Assembly (NCBI RefSeq): GCF_042646425.1
Contig: NZ_JBHRTR010000054.1
Coordinates: forward strand, 62,001-126,000
DNA length: 64,000 nucleotides
DNA from: Marinibaculum pumilum
Lineage (GTDB): Bacteria > Pseudomonadota > Alphaproteobacteria > Ferrovibrionales > Ferrovibrionaceae
Reading direction: 5' to 3'
In this document: piece by piece, positions 1 to 8,346 of the stretch
How positions within the stretch are numbered: position 1 is the first letter of the stretch
How the letters are laid out: every line of letters starts with the position of its first letter
Notes under the pieces: model-generated
Told to the model about the DNA's origin: nothing
What the model saw: only the letters and a program-made list of their open reading frames with translations
Databases searched by the model: none
Made by a program: the position numbers and the translations under genes

Positions 1-328
1 GGACGGTCACGCGCGCCGCCTCCCCCGGCGGCAGGTTCAGCGGCACAGAGACCGCGATGGCCCCCGGCAGCGCCGCCTCCACCGCGGCGGCGAGCGCGTC
101 CGGCGGCAATGGCGGGCCGCGCCCCGGGCTGCGGAACAGGTCCGGGTTGAGCCAGGCGTCCAGCTCGCTGTCGAAAGCGATAACGCTGCCGGTCAGCCCG
201 GCCATCACCAGGAATGCAGCCATCGCCAGCCCGGCCCAGCGGTGCAGCACCACCAGGGCCGGGCGGGCCCAGGGTCGGCGGACAGGCCGGCTGGCAGGCC
301 GGCGTCCGGCTATGCCCGCCGCCGCCAT
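1..328 (-). CDS. PepSY-associated TM helix protein, N-terminal part
   Basis: The gene runs off the left edge of the window; about 109 N-terminal residues are visible. After an Arg/Pro-rich cytoplasmic start comes a helix (LVVLHRWAGLAMAAFLVMAG) with the HRW...G pattern that opens iron-regulated PepSY-associated membrane proteins, then LTGSVIAFDSELDAWLNP, which is typical of the first periplasmic stretch. Members of this family sit beside TonB receptors and are thought to help move or reduce iron from siderophores at the inner membrane; the exact reaction here is unknown. The ATG lies 3 bases after the stop of the upstream receptor gene, so the two are almost certainly co-transcribed. The family call rests on the N-terminus only. 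Confidence 0.8.
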   Translation of the reverse strand, partial: MAAAGIAGRRPASRPVRRPWARPALVVLHRWAGLAMAAFLVMAGLTGSVIAFDSELDAWLNPDLFRSPGRGPPLPPDALAAAVEAALPGAIAVSVPLNLPPGEAARVTV

Positions 329-331
329 GGC

Positions 332-2821
332 TCAGAAGTCGAAGCTGGTGGAGACCAGGAAGGTGCGCGGCGCGCCCTGCACCAGGGTCTCGCGCGCGGC
401 GGAGGCCCAGTAATCGTTGTCCAGCAGGTTCTCCACATTGGCGCGGATCGTCACCGGATTGCCGCCCAGGGTCAGCCGGTAGCGGGCGCCGATGTCGAAG
501 CGCACCCATTGCGGCAGCTCCAGGGTATTGGCGGCATCCAGGTATTGCGGGCTGGAATAGATGCCGCGGCCGGTCAGGGTCAGGCCATGAAGGAACGGCG
601 TGTCCCATTCCGCCCCCATCACCCCCTGGAAGCGGGGCGCGGCGACGGCGGTGTTGCCGTCGTTGATGCCGCCCTGGGTTTGCACCAGGTCGGCGTCCAG
701 ATACATCACCCCGCCCAGCAGGCGGACAGTCTCCGTCACCTCGCCGAACAGGTTGAGCTCGATGCCGCGATTGCGCTGCTCGCCGTCGACGCCGAAGACG
801 TTGGTGGTCGGATCGGTCAGCCCGTTCGGCTGGGTGATCTGGAAGGCCGAGAGGGTGGCGCCGATATCGCCATGGTCGACCTTCACGCCGACCTCGATCT
901 GCTTGCTCTGGAAGGGCGGGAAGACCTCGCCCGCATTGACGGCGGTGTTCGGCGCCGTCGGCCCCTGCTGCAGCCCCTCGATATAGCTGCCGTAGAGCGA
1001 GACGTTCTGCCAGGGCTTCACCAGGATGCCCAGGGTCGGGGTGACCCGCGACTTGTCGTATTCCGACGTGATCGCGCCGGTCGTGCCGTTGAAGTTCGTC
1101 GAGCCCACCTGCTGGCGCCGCGCCCCCAGGGTCAGCTGCACCCGGTCGCCCCAGACCGACAGCACGTCGGCCAGGGCGAAGCTGGTCAGGTCGCTCTCCG
1201 CCGTCTTCGGGATGTCGCCATAGGACGGCAGGACGGGCCGCGCCACCTCCACCGGCTCGTAGAGATTGGAGAAGATCGTCGTCAGCCGGGTGGAGAGCTG
1301 GCCGTATTCCTCGTGATACTTCGATCCCGACAGGGTGACCTCGTGGCGGATGCCGCCGGTCTGGAAGTCGCCGCGGATACCGAGCTCGCCGCTCCTGGTG
1401 ACGTCATAGGCGTTGATGTAGTGGGGCCGCGAGGCGATCAGGCCGGCATTGTTCTGCAGCAGCCAGGTGGTCTGCAGGCTGTCCAGGTCGGTCCGGCGGG
1501 CGCCAGCCGCGGCATAGGCGGTGACGTTGTCCAGGATATCGACCTCGCCGCGAACCATGCCGAAGACATTCTGTTCGTCATAGTATGTCCAGGGCTGGAA
1601 GAAGTTTGAGGTCGAGTCCGGTGCCGTGGGTACCGGGAAGGCGAAGTCGAACAGCAGGCCCTGCTGGGCATCGGTGTTGTTCACCGCATAGGACAGGTCG
1701 GCCTCCAGCCGCACCCGCTCGCCGCGATAGTCCATGCCGACGGAGGCATTGCCGTTCTCCTGGCTCTGGTTCTCCACCGGCGTGTCGCCGTTGCGGTACA
1801 GGCCGTTCACCCGCACCCCGAACGCCTTGTCGCGGCCGAAGCGGCGGCCGACATCGACCTGGCCGCCGACTTGGGCGTCGGAGATGTACATCGGCGTCAC
1901 CCGGGTCAGCGGGGTGTCGCCGGCGCGTTTCGGCACCACGTTGATGGTGCCGCCGATGGAGCCGTAGGGGGACATGCCGTTCAGCAGGGCGTTCGGGCCT
2001 TTCAGAACCTCGACCCGCTCCAGCGAAGCGACCGGCGTGGTGTAGAACGGCGCGATGCCGTACAGGCCGTTATAGGACATGTCGCGGTTGAACACGGTGA
2101 GGCCGCGGATCGTGAACTCCTCGCTGCCCCTCGCCCGGCCATAGTCGCTGCGCACCGAGGGGTCGTTGGCCATCAGGTCGCCGACCAGCAGCGCCTGCTG
2201 GTTCTCGATCGTTTCCACGGTATAGCTGGTGGTGCTGTAGGGCGTGTCCATGAAGTCGCGGTTGCCCAGCATGCCGACCTGGCCGCCGCGCGCCACCTGG
2301 CCGCCGGCAAAGGGTGCCGGCTTCGTGCCGATCAGCGCCTGGGCCGGTGCCCCGCCTTCGCCTTCCACGGTCACGGCGTCCAGGGCGATGGCGCCGGTCC
2401 GGTCCGTGGTGCGGGCGATGGTGACCGTGCCCGGCGCCGACAGGTCGTAGCGCAGGCCGGTGCCGGACAGCAGCGCCTGCAGCGCATCCTCCGGCCGGGC
2501 GCTGCCGGTGAAGCCGGGGCTCTGCACGCCGCGCACATCCTCGGTCCGGTAGGCGAGCTGCAGGCCGGACTGCGCGCGGAACTGCCGCAGCGCGGCTGCC
2601 AGCGACTGCGCCGGAATGGCGAAGGCCCGCGCCGCCTGCTCCGGTGCAACGGTTGTCGCGCTGTCCGACTGCGCCCATGCCGCCGGCGCCGCGCAGCCGG
2701 CAAGCAGCATGGCAGCCAGGACATGGCGCAGGCCCGCCCGCCCGACACCGCTCCTCCCGCGCGTCCCAACCTCACGGGCCTGCGCTGCGCCAGGCGCCCC
2801 GTTTTCCGGCGTCCACCCCAT
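332..2821 (-). CDS. TonB-dependent siderophore receptor with STN signalling domain
   Basis: About 829 residues. A signal peptide (HVLAAMLLAGCAAPAAWAQ) is followed by a secretin/TonB short N-terminal domain (roughly residues 70-140, with FAIPAQSLAAALRQFRAQSG), a plug with VEVLKGPNALLNG, and a beta-barrel ending in aromatic FDF, as expected for an outer-membrane protein inserted by BAM. The STN domain is what FecA/FpvA-type receptors use to pass a ligand signal to a FecR protein, and fecR and the sigma gene lie directly upstream. The ATG at 2821 was chosen because GGGGGACAGGA precedes it; an upstream in-frame ATG would add 26 residues before the signal peptide. The substrate is probably a ferric siderophore; which one cannot be told from sequence. 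Confidence 0.93.
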   Translation of the reverse strand: MGWTPENGAPGAAQAREVGTRGRSGVGRAGLRHVLAAMLLAGCAAPAAWAQSDSATTVAPEQAARAFAIPAQSLAAALRQFRAQSGLQLAYRTEDVRGVQSPGFTGSARPEDALQALLSGTGLRYDLSAPGTVTIARTTDRTGAIALDAVTVEGEGGAPAQALIGTKPAPFAGGQVARGGQVGMLGNRDFMDTPYSTTSYTVETIENQQALLVGDLMANDPSVRSDYGRARGSEEFTIRGLTVFNRDMSYNGLYGIAPFYTTPVASLERVEVLKGPNALLNGMSPYGSIGGTINVVPKRAGDTPLTRVTPMYISDAQVGGQVDVGRRFGRDKAFGVRVNGLYRNGDTPVENQSQENGNASVGMDYRGERVRLEADLSYAVNNTDAQQGLLFDFAFPVPTAPDSTSNFFQPWTYYDEQNVFGMVRGEVDILDNVTAYAAAGARRTDLDSLQTTWLLQNNAGLIASRPHYINAYDVTRSGELGIRGDFQTGGIRHEVTLSGSKYHEEYGQLSTRLTTIFSNLYEPVEVARPVLPSYGDIPKTAESDLTSFALADVLSVWGDRVQLTLGARRQQVGSTNFNGTTGAITSEYDKSRVTPTLGILVKPWQNVSLYGSYIEGLQQGPTAPNTAVNAGEVFPPFQSKQIEVGVKVDHGDIGATLSAFQITQPNGLTDPTTNVFGVDGEQRNRGIELNLFGEVTETVRLLGGVMYLDADLVQTQGGINDGNTAVAAPRFQGVMGAEWDTPFLHGLTLTGRGIYSSPQYLDAANTLELPQWVRFDIGARYRLTLGGNPVTIRANVENLLDNDYWASAARETLVQGAPRTFLVSTSFDF

Positions 2822-2877
2822 TTCCTGTCCCCCTTCGCGGCGGCAGATCCGTCTGCCGGCCAGGCATCTCTCAAGCA

Positions 2878-2898
2878 TGCGAATAGGTGTCATTCGCA
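2878..2898. promoter_or_regulatory. Inverted repeat upstream of the TonB receptor
   Basis: TGCGAAT and ATTCGCA form a perfect 7-bp inverted repeat separated by 7 bases, 57 bp upstream of the receptor start. The half sites resemble those of alphaproteobacterial Fur boxes, but the spacing is wider than the usual near-continuous box. It could be an iron-responsive operator or part of the FecI-dependent promoter region. Confidence 0.4.
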
Positions 2899-2980
2899 CC
2901 CAATGTCACAGCCAAGACGCATGGCAGGGGCCGCCTGCTCACCTGAAGGGAAAGATTTTTTGGTACGCCGCAGCGGGGGC

Positions 2981-3982
2981 TCAGCGCAGGACGAGCAGAT
3001 AGGGGCCGATCGCGGTCACTGTCAGGCCGTGTGTCGCGGCGAGACCGGCGATCGCGGCATCCAGCCGGTCGATGTCGAACCCGCCCGAGACCCGGTCGTA
3101 GCGGTCGCTCCCATCCAGCAGCAGGATCCGGCCCGGCCGGTAGCGGTCGATTTCGGCCAGGGCGGCATCCAGCGGCAGGTCGTCGATGACGATGACACCG
3201 CGTCGCCAGGGTGCCGCCATGGCCGGATCCCGGGCGACCGGCACTGCGGGCGCGGCACCCTCCGCATAGGCGGTCCGTTCGCCGGCACGCGCCAGGACGG
3301 AAGCGGCCGGGTCGGCATCGTCCCGCGGCGATGTCACCGCGACCCGCCCTTCGGTGACCGTGATCGTCGCGCCGTCCGCCGCGCGCCGCACGACGAACGC
3401 GGTACCGACGGCACGCGTCTCTCCGCCCGCCGCGATGACGCGGAACGGCCGGGCGGGATCCGGTCGCACCTCGAAGAACGCCTCCCCCTGCAGCAGTTCG
3501 ATCTGCCGCGCACCGGCGGAGAAATCCACCGCGATGGCGCTGTCGGTGTTGAGATGCGCGACGGAACCGTCCGGCAGGGTCACCAGCGCCTGCTCGCCGA
3601 CGCCGGTACGGTGGTCGGACAGCAGGCCGAGCCGCAGCTGGCCACCGAACAGCAGCAGCAGCGCCAGGCAGGCGGCGGCGAGGCCGCCCGCCAGCAGCGC
3701 GCGCCGACCCGGCCGCCGACCGGTGCCGGCGGGAACCGGCCGCTGCCGCGGCGGCGCTGCGGCGGGCGCCTCCTGCAGCAGGGCCTCCGATCTGGCATGG
3801 AGGCCGCCAAGGCGCTGCCAGAAGCGGCGTTCCCGTTCGAATGCCGAACGATGGGCAGGTGCCCCGTCGACCCAGTTCCGGAACGCCGCCATCTCGGCAG
3901 CCTCGAGGTCGCCGGATGCCAGCCGCAGCACCCAGTCGCGGGCCGCCGCGGTCACCGGATCCTCTTCGCGTTCCTGCGTCAT
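2981..3982 (-). CDS. FecR-family anti-sigma factor
   Basis: About 333 residues. The N-terminal cytoplasmic part has the DUF4880-like pattern AARDWVLRLASGDLEAAEMAAF..W. One membrane helix follows (ALLAGGLAAACLALLLLFGG, about residues 105-125), then a periplasmic FecR domain (VTLPDGSVAHLNTDSAI, GEAFFEVRPDPARPF, VGTAFVVRR) and a C-terminal receptor-interacting part. Proteins of this family hold an ECF sigma factor inactive until a loaded TonB receptor signals through its STN domain, then help activate it. The gene lies between its sigma factor (157 bp upstream) and its receptor. The start at 3982 (MTQERE) suits the family; a GTG 75 bases upstream would add residues unlike the family. Confidence 0.92.
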   Translation of the reverse strand: MTQEREEDPVTAAARDWVLRLASGDLEAAEMAAFRNWVDGAPAHRSAFERERRFWQRLGGLHARSEALLQEAPAAAPPRQRPVPAGTGRRPGRRALLAGGLAAACLALLLLFGGQLRLGLLSDHRTGVGEQALVTLPDGSVAHLNTDSAIAVDFSAGARQIELLQGEAFFEVRPDPARPFRVIAAGGETRAVGTAFVVRRAADGATITVTEGRVAVTSPRDDADPAASVLARAGERTAYAEGAAPAVPVARDPAMAAPWRRGVIVIDDLPLDAALAEIDRYRPGRILLLDGSDRYDRVSGGFDIDRLDAAIAGLAATHGLTVTAIGPYLLVLR

Positions 3983-4139
3983 CGGCCCTTCCGTATCAGG
4001 GGACTCTCCAGGCAGCCGGAGGCGGCGGATGCGATCGTCCCTCCGCTCCGCCGGCACGAGGGCGGTACCTGCCCCTTACATGACGATTGGCGATGCCGAT
4101 CGCTCACCTCCGGCAACGCGCACAGGTCGACCGGCATGA

Positions 4140-4637
4140 TCAGGGGTCGCGCACCTTGGCCAGGTGATCCAGCGCATTGCGCAGATGCTTGAACACGGCG
4201 GTGGGCGAGAGGCCGACGATCGCCGCGATCTCGCGCTGCGACTTCTCCTCGAAGCGGCTCAGATGGAAGATCCGGCGGGTCGTCGGGGGCAGTTCGGCCA
4301 GTGCCCGTTCAAGCCGCCTGAGTTCGGCGCGCGCGATCAGGGTCCGTTCGGGCGTGGCGGGTTCCTGGCCATCCGCCAGCCAGGCCTGCGCCTCGGCCAG
4401 CAGTTCCACCTGCCGGTTTTCGCGTCGCTGGTGGTCGATCGCCAGGTTGGCGGCCATACGGAACAGGTAGGCGCGGCCATTGCGCACCGGCTCATGCCCG
4501 TCCAGCGAGGCGACCTTCAGGTAGAGTTCCTGCGCGATGTCCTGGGCGGCAAAAGCGGATTTCAGCCGCGCGACCAGGAACTGGACCAGGTCGCGCTCAT
4601 TCTCCCTGAAAGCCTGTACCAGCGGCGATTCCGGCAT
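4140..4637 (-). CDS. ECF RNA polymerase sigma factor, FecI type
   Basis: 165 residues, the normal FecI length. Region 2 (about residues 10-75) contains DIAQELYLKVASL and RAYLFRMAANLAIDHQRR. Region 4 (about 105-160) contains LPPTTRRIFHLSRFEEKSQR followed by EIAAIVGLSPTAVFKHLRNAL, a helix-turn-helix for the -35 element. It should direct RNA polymerase to the promoter of the receptor gene once FecR is activated. It opens the iron uptake cluster and has a Fur-like box about 100 bp upstream, which would make the whole cascade iron-repressed. Ribosome binding site is weak (GGGAACC). Confidence 0.93.
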   Translation of the reverse strand: MPESPLVQAFRENERDLVQFLVARLKSAFAAQDIAQELYLKVASLDGHEPVRNGRAYLFRMAANLAIDHQRRENRQVELLAEAQAWLADGQEPATPERTLIARAELRRLERALAELPPTTRRIFHLSRFEEKSQREIAAIVGLSPTAVFKHLRNALDHLAKVRDP

Positions 4638-4735
4638 GGTTCCCGACCTGTTGCCCCCGTCCGGGTGCAGGAAGCCCGCGATGGCGTCCCGAGGGCGGCA
4701 TGGTGCCGCGGATCAGGCGGTGATGCTATCTGAGG

Positions 4736-4750
4736 TGCGAACCATTCTCA
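4736..4750. promoter_or_regulatory. Fur-like box upstream of the FecI gene
   Basis: TGCGAACCATTCTCA matches a TGMGAAnnATTCKCA palindrome typical of Fur sites: arms TGCGAA and TTCTCA with one imperfect pair. It lies 99 bp upstream of the sigma factor start, so iron-loaded Fur would shut off the FecI-FecR-receptor cascade. Inferred from pattern only. Confidence 0.5.
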
Positions 4751-4871
4751 ATACAATGACGACTGCCGGGCCAGGATCGTCAGGCCGCCGCCCTGCGCGC
4801 AGCGGGCAGGGCCCTGGGCATGTCCGGTCTCGCTGCCCCGGCCGTTGCGGGACCGGCGCCGCGTCCACCGC

Positions 4872-5036
4872 TCATTCAGTGCTGTGGATGATCGGCATGA
4901 GGGTGCCGCCGGACAATGTGTCCAGCGCGGCGCCGTCCAGCCGGCATCGCCGCTGGCGGCGCAGCTGCTCCCGGCCAGCGGGCTGCAGCACTGCGCTGTT
5001 GCGGCACTCACTGCGGTCTTCGTCCGGGCCCTGCAT
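4872..5036 (-). CDS. Candidate double-glycine leader peptide precursor (P0)
   Basis: A 54-residue product beginning MQGPDEDRSE, preceded by GGAG six bases before the ATG. It ends with the leader-like motif DGAALDTLSGG and a 10-residue tail TLMPIIHSTE. The motif matches the L-D-x-L-S-G-G signature shared by the small genes beside the C39 exporter at 12.5-17.8 kb, so I interpret it as a precursor that the exporter's peptidase would cleave after GG. It is 7.5 kb from the exporter, between the FecI gene and a dioxygenase gene, on the same strand as the other precursors. The leader has two cysteines but the core has none. Short and without a known family, it could be spurious; the motif and ribosome binding site are the support. 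Confidence 0.5.
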   Translation of the reverse strand: MQGPDEDRSECRNSAVLQPAGREQLRRQRRCRLDGAALDTLSGGTLMPIIHSTE

Positions 5037-5179
5037 CGCTTTCTCCGTTCCGCTTCGAGGGATGACCATGACGGGCAGGTCGCGTCGGAATGCGGCTGGA
5101 TGGTGTCTGCAGGATTTCGGTATTCGCCTGTGCGGGCCCGGCGCCGCCTGCCGGCGGCGCCATCAGTCGCAACGCAGGC

Positions 5180-5521
5180 TCAGGCGGCCCCCTTCCGGAA
5201 CTGCCGCAGGTCGAGCGGCAGCATCTGGCCCATCCAGATCGCGTGCCGGGTATGGTCGGTCAGGTCGTCGCCGGTCTGCGGATGGGTGAAGATCGTCAGC
5301 CCGTCGCGGTTCAGCGCCAGCCAGGGCACCACCTCGCCGAACTTCTCCGGCAGGAAGGAAAGCTGGCAGCTCCAGCAGGGATGCGGGCCGACCGGCTTCT
5401 TGTGAAAGCGCCCCATCGTCACGCCGAAGCGGTCGCGCGCGGCCTCGCACAGGGCGTGGGCCTGCTCGGCCGTCTCCTCGCTGAAATAGACATGGGCGTG
5501 GAAGTCGATGATCTCGGTCAT
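5180..5521 (-). CDS. DOPA 4,5-dioxygenase family protein
   Basis: 113 residues, near the usual length of this small family of extradiol ring-cleaving dioxygenases. Conserved pieces are visible in order: DFHAHVYFSEE near the start, VGPHPCWSCQ at about residue 45, TIFTHPQTGDDLTDHT at about residue 80, then AIWMGQMLPLDL. The histidines in HVYF, GPHP, THP and DH are the expected metal and substrate residues. The substrate in bacteria is usually not known, so a catecholic compound is only an inference. The ATG at 5521 leaves the protein starting MTEIIDFHAH, as in relatives; the gene stands alone. Confidence 0.85.
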   Translation of the reverse strand: MTEIIDFHAHVYFSEETAEQAHALCEAARDRFGVTMGRFHKKPVGPHPCWSCQLSFLPEKFGEVVPWLALNRDGLTIFTHPQTGDDLTDHTRHAIWMGQMLPLDLRQFRKGAA

Positions 5522-5577
5522 GGCGCCTCGCAACTGACGAGGTTCCAGGCATAGGCCAAGGCTTCCGGAGGGTCAAA

Positions 5578-5607
5578 GGCCCGGCCGCGGTGAGCCGCGG
5601 CCGGGCC
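5578..5607 (-). terminator. Rho-independent-type terminator after the CBS gene
   Basis: A perfect 13-bp inverted repeat, GGCCCGGCCGCGG and CCGCGGCCGGGCC, with a 4-base loop. Read on the minus strand it is followed by TTTGACC, a short U-run, and lies 31 bp beyond the CBS gene stop. Confidence 0.65.
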
Positions 5608-5637
5608 CTGAACTGCCTGGCTCGTCGGCCGTCAGGC

Positions 5638-6054
5638 TCAGGCCGCCCCGGAGATCACCTCCAGGGCATCGCCCGCCTCGGCCCTCATCCCGTGGGCGGC
5701 GAGATCGCCCAGGGTGACGATACCGGCCAGCCGCTTGTCGCGATCGACCACCGCCATGCGGCGCACAGCATTGCGGGCGAAGCTCTCGGCCGCCTCCTCG
5801 ATCGTCTGGTCGTCATAGAGATAGAGCACCTGCCCGGTCATGATGTCCTGCAAGGTCGCAATCTGCGGGTCGTGGCCGTTGGCAAGACCGCGCACCACGA
5901 TATCGCGGTCGGTCACCATGCCGACCAGGCGATCCTTGTAGCCGACCGGCAGAAAGCCGATATCGCGCGCCTTCATCTCCCGCGCCGCCTCGGCAAGAGT
6001 GGTGCCGGGGGAGGAGATCTCGACATTGGATGTCATGATTTCCTTGATCTGCAT
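5638..6054 (-). CDS. CBS-domain pair protein
   Basis: 138 residues made almost wholly of two CBS motifs. The first starts at MQIKEIMTSNVEISSPGTTL and includes DIGFLPVGYKDRLVGMVTDR; the second includes DIMTGQVLYLYDDQTIEEAA and RRMAVVDRDKRLAGIVTLGD. Paired CBS modules bind adenosyl nucleotides such as AMP, ATP or SAM and act as energy-state sensors; with no catalytic domain attached, its partner is unknown. AAGGAGGCGAGCC sits just before the ATG, which fixes the start and rules out the longer reading upstream. A strong hairpin terminator follows the gene. Confidence 0.9.
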   Translation of the reverse strand: MQIKEIMTSNVEISSPGTTLAEAAREMKARDIGFLPVGYKDRLVGMVTDRDIVVRGLANGHDPQIATLQDIMTGQVLYLYDDQTIEEAAESFARNAVRRMAVVDRDKRLAGIVTLGDLAAHGMRAEAGDALEVISGAA

Positions 6055-6296
6055 GGCTCGCCTCCTTGGCATCTGGAACCATTGCCGAACGCGACGATGG
6101 GCCTCACCAGCGCGAGCCACCGTCATTCGGCGAGCATCCGGGCAACACCCTCTGCCCGGCCGTCGTTCCGTTGCCGGCCGGCATCGGCGCACTGGCGGGA
6201 CCGGTGCGGGAACCAAGCCCGCCGGCCGCATGTTGGCATTGCGGGGGTCGGCACCACGGAAGCGCTTTTGCCAGACGCATTGGAAAGGACATCGCC

Positions 6297-6881
6297 ATGT
6301 CCGCGAAGAAGAAGATCGCCATTCTCGCCACCGACGGCTTCGAACAGTCGGAACTGACGGAACCGCGCCGCGCCCTGATGGAGGCGGGGCATGAGGTGTC
6401 TGTGGTTTCCCTGGACAGCGGCAGTATCCGCGGCGTGAAGGGCCACGAACCCGGCGACAAGGTCGACGTGGACCGCATATTGGCCGATGTCACCCCGGAC
6501 GACTTCGACGCCCTGGTGCTGCCGGGCGGGGTCTACAATCCCGACACCCTGCGCCAGGAGGCGGCGGCGGTGGATTTCGTGCGCGACTTCATGGAGTCCG
6601 GAAAGCCCCTGGCAGCAATCTGCCACGGCCCCTGGCTGCTGGTCGAGGCGGACCTTCTGCGCGGCCGCCGGGCAACCTCCTTCGCCTCGATCCGCACCGA
6701 CATGCGCAATGCCGGCGCCAACTGGGTCGACGAGCCTGTGGTGGTCGACGGCAACCTGATCACCAGCCGCAATCCGGGTGACCTGGAGGCGTTCTGCAGC
6801 ACCACCCTGGAGGCCGTCGTGAACGGGCCCGCGGCGCGGGCCGGCAGCGCCACCGTGCATCCGATCCGGGCCGGCGCCTGA
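6297..6881 (+). CDS. DJ-1/PfpI-family protein (type 1 glutamine amidotransferase-like)
   Basis: 194 residues. KKKIAILATDGFEQSEL opens the fold with the conserved glutamate (about residue 16). The nucleophile elbow AAICHGPWLL puts Cys at about 109 followed by His, the hallmark of the PfpI branch. DALVLPGG and the C-terminal region NLITSRNPGDLEAFC are also typical. Members act as deglycases or chaperones or as intracellular peptidases; which applies here cannot be decided. The start at 6297 begins the recognisable domain. The gene is followed 45 bp later by a cation exchanger in the same direction. Confidence 0.9.
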   Translation: MSAKKKIAILATDGFEQSELTEPRRALMEAGHEVSVVSLDSGSIRGVKGHEPGDKVDVDRILADVTPDDFDALVLPGGVYNPDTLRQEAAAVDFVRDFMESGKPLAAICHGPWLLVEADLLRGRRATSFASIRTDMRNAGANWVDEPVVVDGNLITSRNPGDLEAFCSTTLEAVVNGPAARAGSATVHPIRAGA

Positions 6882-6926
6882 GCGTCCGGCCCATCGCAGG
6901 ACAGACCAGGACCGCCCTCCGGACCC

Positions 6927-7970
6927 GTGCCAGACCTTACCGCCCTCGGCCTGCCGGCCGCGCTCGCCCTGTTCCTTGCCGCGTCGCTGCTGGTGCTGGG
7001 GGCGGGGGTCCACCTGACCCGCCTGGCCGACCGCCTGGCGGACATGACCGGCTGGGGGGAGGCGATCGTCGGCGGCGTCATCCTGGGCGCGGTCACCTCG
7101 CTGTCCGGCGGCGTCACCTCGGTCAGCGCGGCGGCCGGCGGCCATGCCGAGCTCGCCGTCTCCAACGCGGTGGGCGGGATCGCCGCGCAGACCGTATTCC
7201 TGGTGGTGGCGGACTGGAGTTACCGGCGGGTCAACCTGGAACATGCCGCCGCGTCGCTGCCCAACATGATCAACGGCGTGACCCTGATCGCGATGCTGGC
7301 GATCCCGCTGCTGGCGCGCCAGGTCGCACCGGCGACGTTCTGGGGGATCCATCCGGCGAGCTTCATGCTGTTCGCCGTCTATGCAGGCAGCATCGCGCTG
7401 GCCCGCCGCAGCCGCGAGCAGCCGATGTGGCGGCCGCTCCGCACCCGGGAGACGCGGGAGGATGTGCCAGATGACGAGGATTCCGGTCGCTCGCCCTGGC
7501 GGGTGGCGGCGATGGTCGCGGTGCTGGGCCTGCTGGTCGGCGGCGCCGGCTATGTCATCGCACAGACGGGCCTGGTGATTGCCAGCCGGACCGACCTGTC
7601 CGAAGGCATCGTCGGCACCCTGCTGACCTCGGTCGCCACCTCGACCCCGGAACTGGTCACCACCGTCGCCGCGGTCCGCCGCGGTGCACTGACCCTGGCC
7701 TTCGGCGGCATCGTCGGCGGCAATACCTTCGACGTGCTGTTCACCGCCTTCGCCGACCTCGCCTATCCGGGCTCGATCTATCACGCGATGACCGGTGAGC
7801 AGGTCTTTGTCATCCTGCTCACCATCGTCATGACGACGGTGCTGCTGCTGGGCCTGATCCAGCGCGAGCGCCACGGCCTGGCCAATATCGGCTTCGAGAG
7901 CGTGCTGCTGCTGCTGCTCTATTGCGGCGGCATGACCTTGCTGCTGGGGGGTGCCGTAACCGGCGGCTGA
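6927..7970 (+). CDS. CaCA-superfamily cation exchanger
   Basis: 347 residues starting with GTG. It is built of two related halves of about five hydrophobic helices. The first half carries the alpha-repeat-like ILGAVTSLSGGVTSVSAAAG; the second carries TLLTSVATSTPELVTTVAAV, followed by GGIVGGNTFDVLFTAFADL. These G-T-S-x-P-E and G-N-x-x-D motifs bind the cation in Na+/Ca2+ exchangers. The first repeat lacks the usual Pro-Glu (it reads SLSGGV), so ion choice may differ from classic YrbG proteins. A charged loop (RTRETREDVPDDEDSG) separates the halves. It could exchange Ca2+ or another cation for H+ or Na+. Confidence 0.8.
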   Translation: MPDLTALGLPAALALFLAASLLVLGAGVHLTRLADRLADMTGWGEAIVGGVILGAVTSLSGGVTSVSAAAGGHAELAVSNAVGGIAAQTVFLVVADWSYRRVNLEHAAASLPNMINGVTLIAMLAIPLLARQVAPATFWGIHPASFMLFAVYAGSIALARRSREQPMWRPLRTRETREDVPDDEDSGRSPWRVAAMVAVLGLLVGGAGYVIAQTGLVIASRTDLSEGIVGTLLTSVATSTPELVTTVAAVRRGALTLAFGGIVGGNTFDVLFTAFADLAYPGSIYHAMTGEQVFVILLTIVMTTVLLLGLIQRERHGLANIGFESVLLLLLYCGGMTLLLGGAVTGG

Positions 7971-8006
7971 AGGCACATTCCGCAGCGCGCCGTCCGCGGC
8001 AGCGGC

Positions 8007-8183
8007 TCAGAAATTCTCGCTGTACGGGTCGTTCACCGCGGGCAAGGCGCCACCGGCAACATCGTCCAGCTTGCCGCAGTCCAGCTTGCCGGCGTTCCGG
8101 ACGGCCGGATCCGGCCGCCTACCGTGCTGACCGCTGGTCGCGGGCCGCCCCTTCCTGACCGGTTTCCAGACCATCTCTTCCAT
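8007..8183 (-). CDS. Candidate double-glycine leader peptide precursor (P1)
   Basis: A 58-residue product (55 if the second ATG is used). It ends in GKLDDVAGG and a 13-residue tail ALPAVNDPYSENF. The L-D-D-V-A-G-G sequence is close to the cleavage motif of NHLM/Nif11-type leaders and to the other small genes near the C39 exporter 4.3 kb away. The core has no Cys; the leader has one Cys inside a small internal duplication (GKLD-CGKLDD). The ribosome binding site is poor for either ATG, so the start is uncertain. No known family; called from the leader motif and from its place near the exporter. Confidence 0.5.
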   Translation of the reverse strand: MEEMVWKPVRKGRPATSGQHGRRPDPAVRNAGKLDCGKLDDVAGGALPAVNDPYSENF

Positions 8184-8346
8184 TCGCTTCGCTGCGGGGC
8201 CGTTCGGCCCGGCGCCAATCCGGCCATCCGGTGCCGGGCGCCCCAGACTGACAGGTCGGGGCCGCGGAAGGCGAAGCGGCGGCGCCTCCATCTCCGCATG
8301 TGACCGTCGGGATCGGGTGCCGCCGCAGTCCGGCAGGGCGGACCGG

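Noticed and set aside
1871..4192. Long plus-strand open frame of 773 codons
   Set aside because: It is antisense to the receptor and FecR genes, has no recognisable domain and shows the Arg/Gly/Ala-rich composition of a GC-rich shadow frame.
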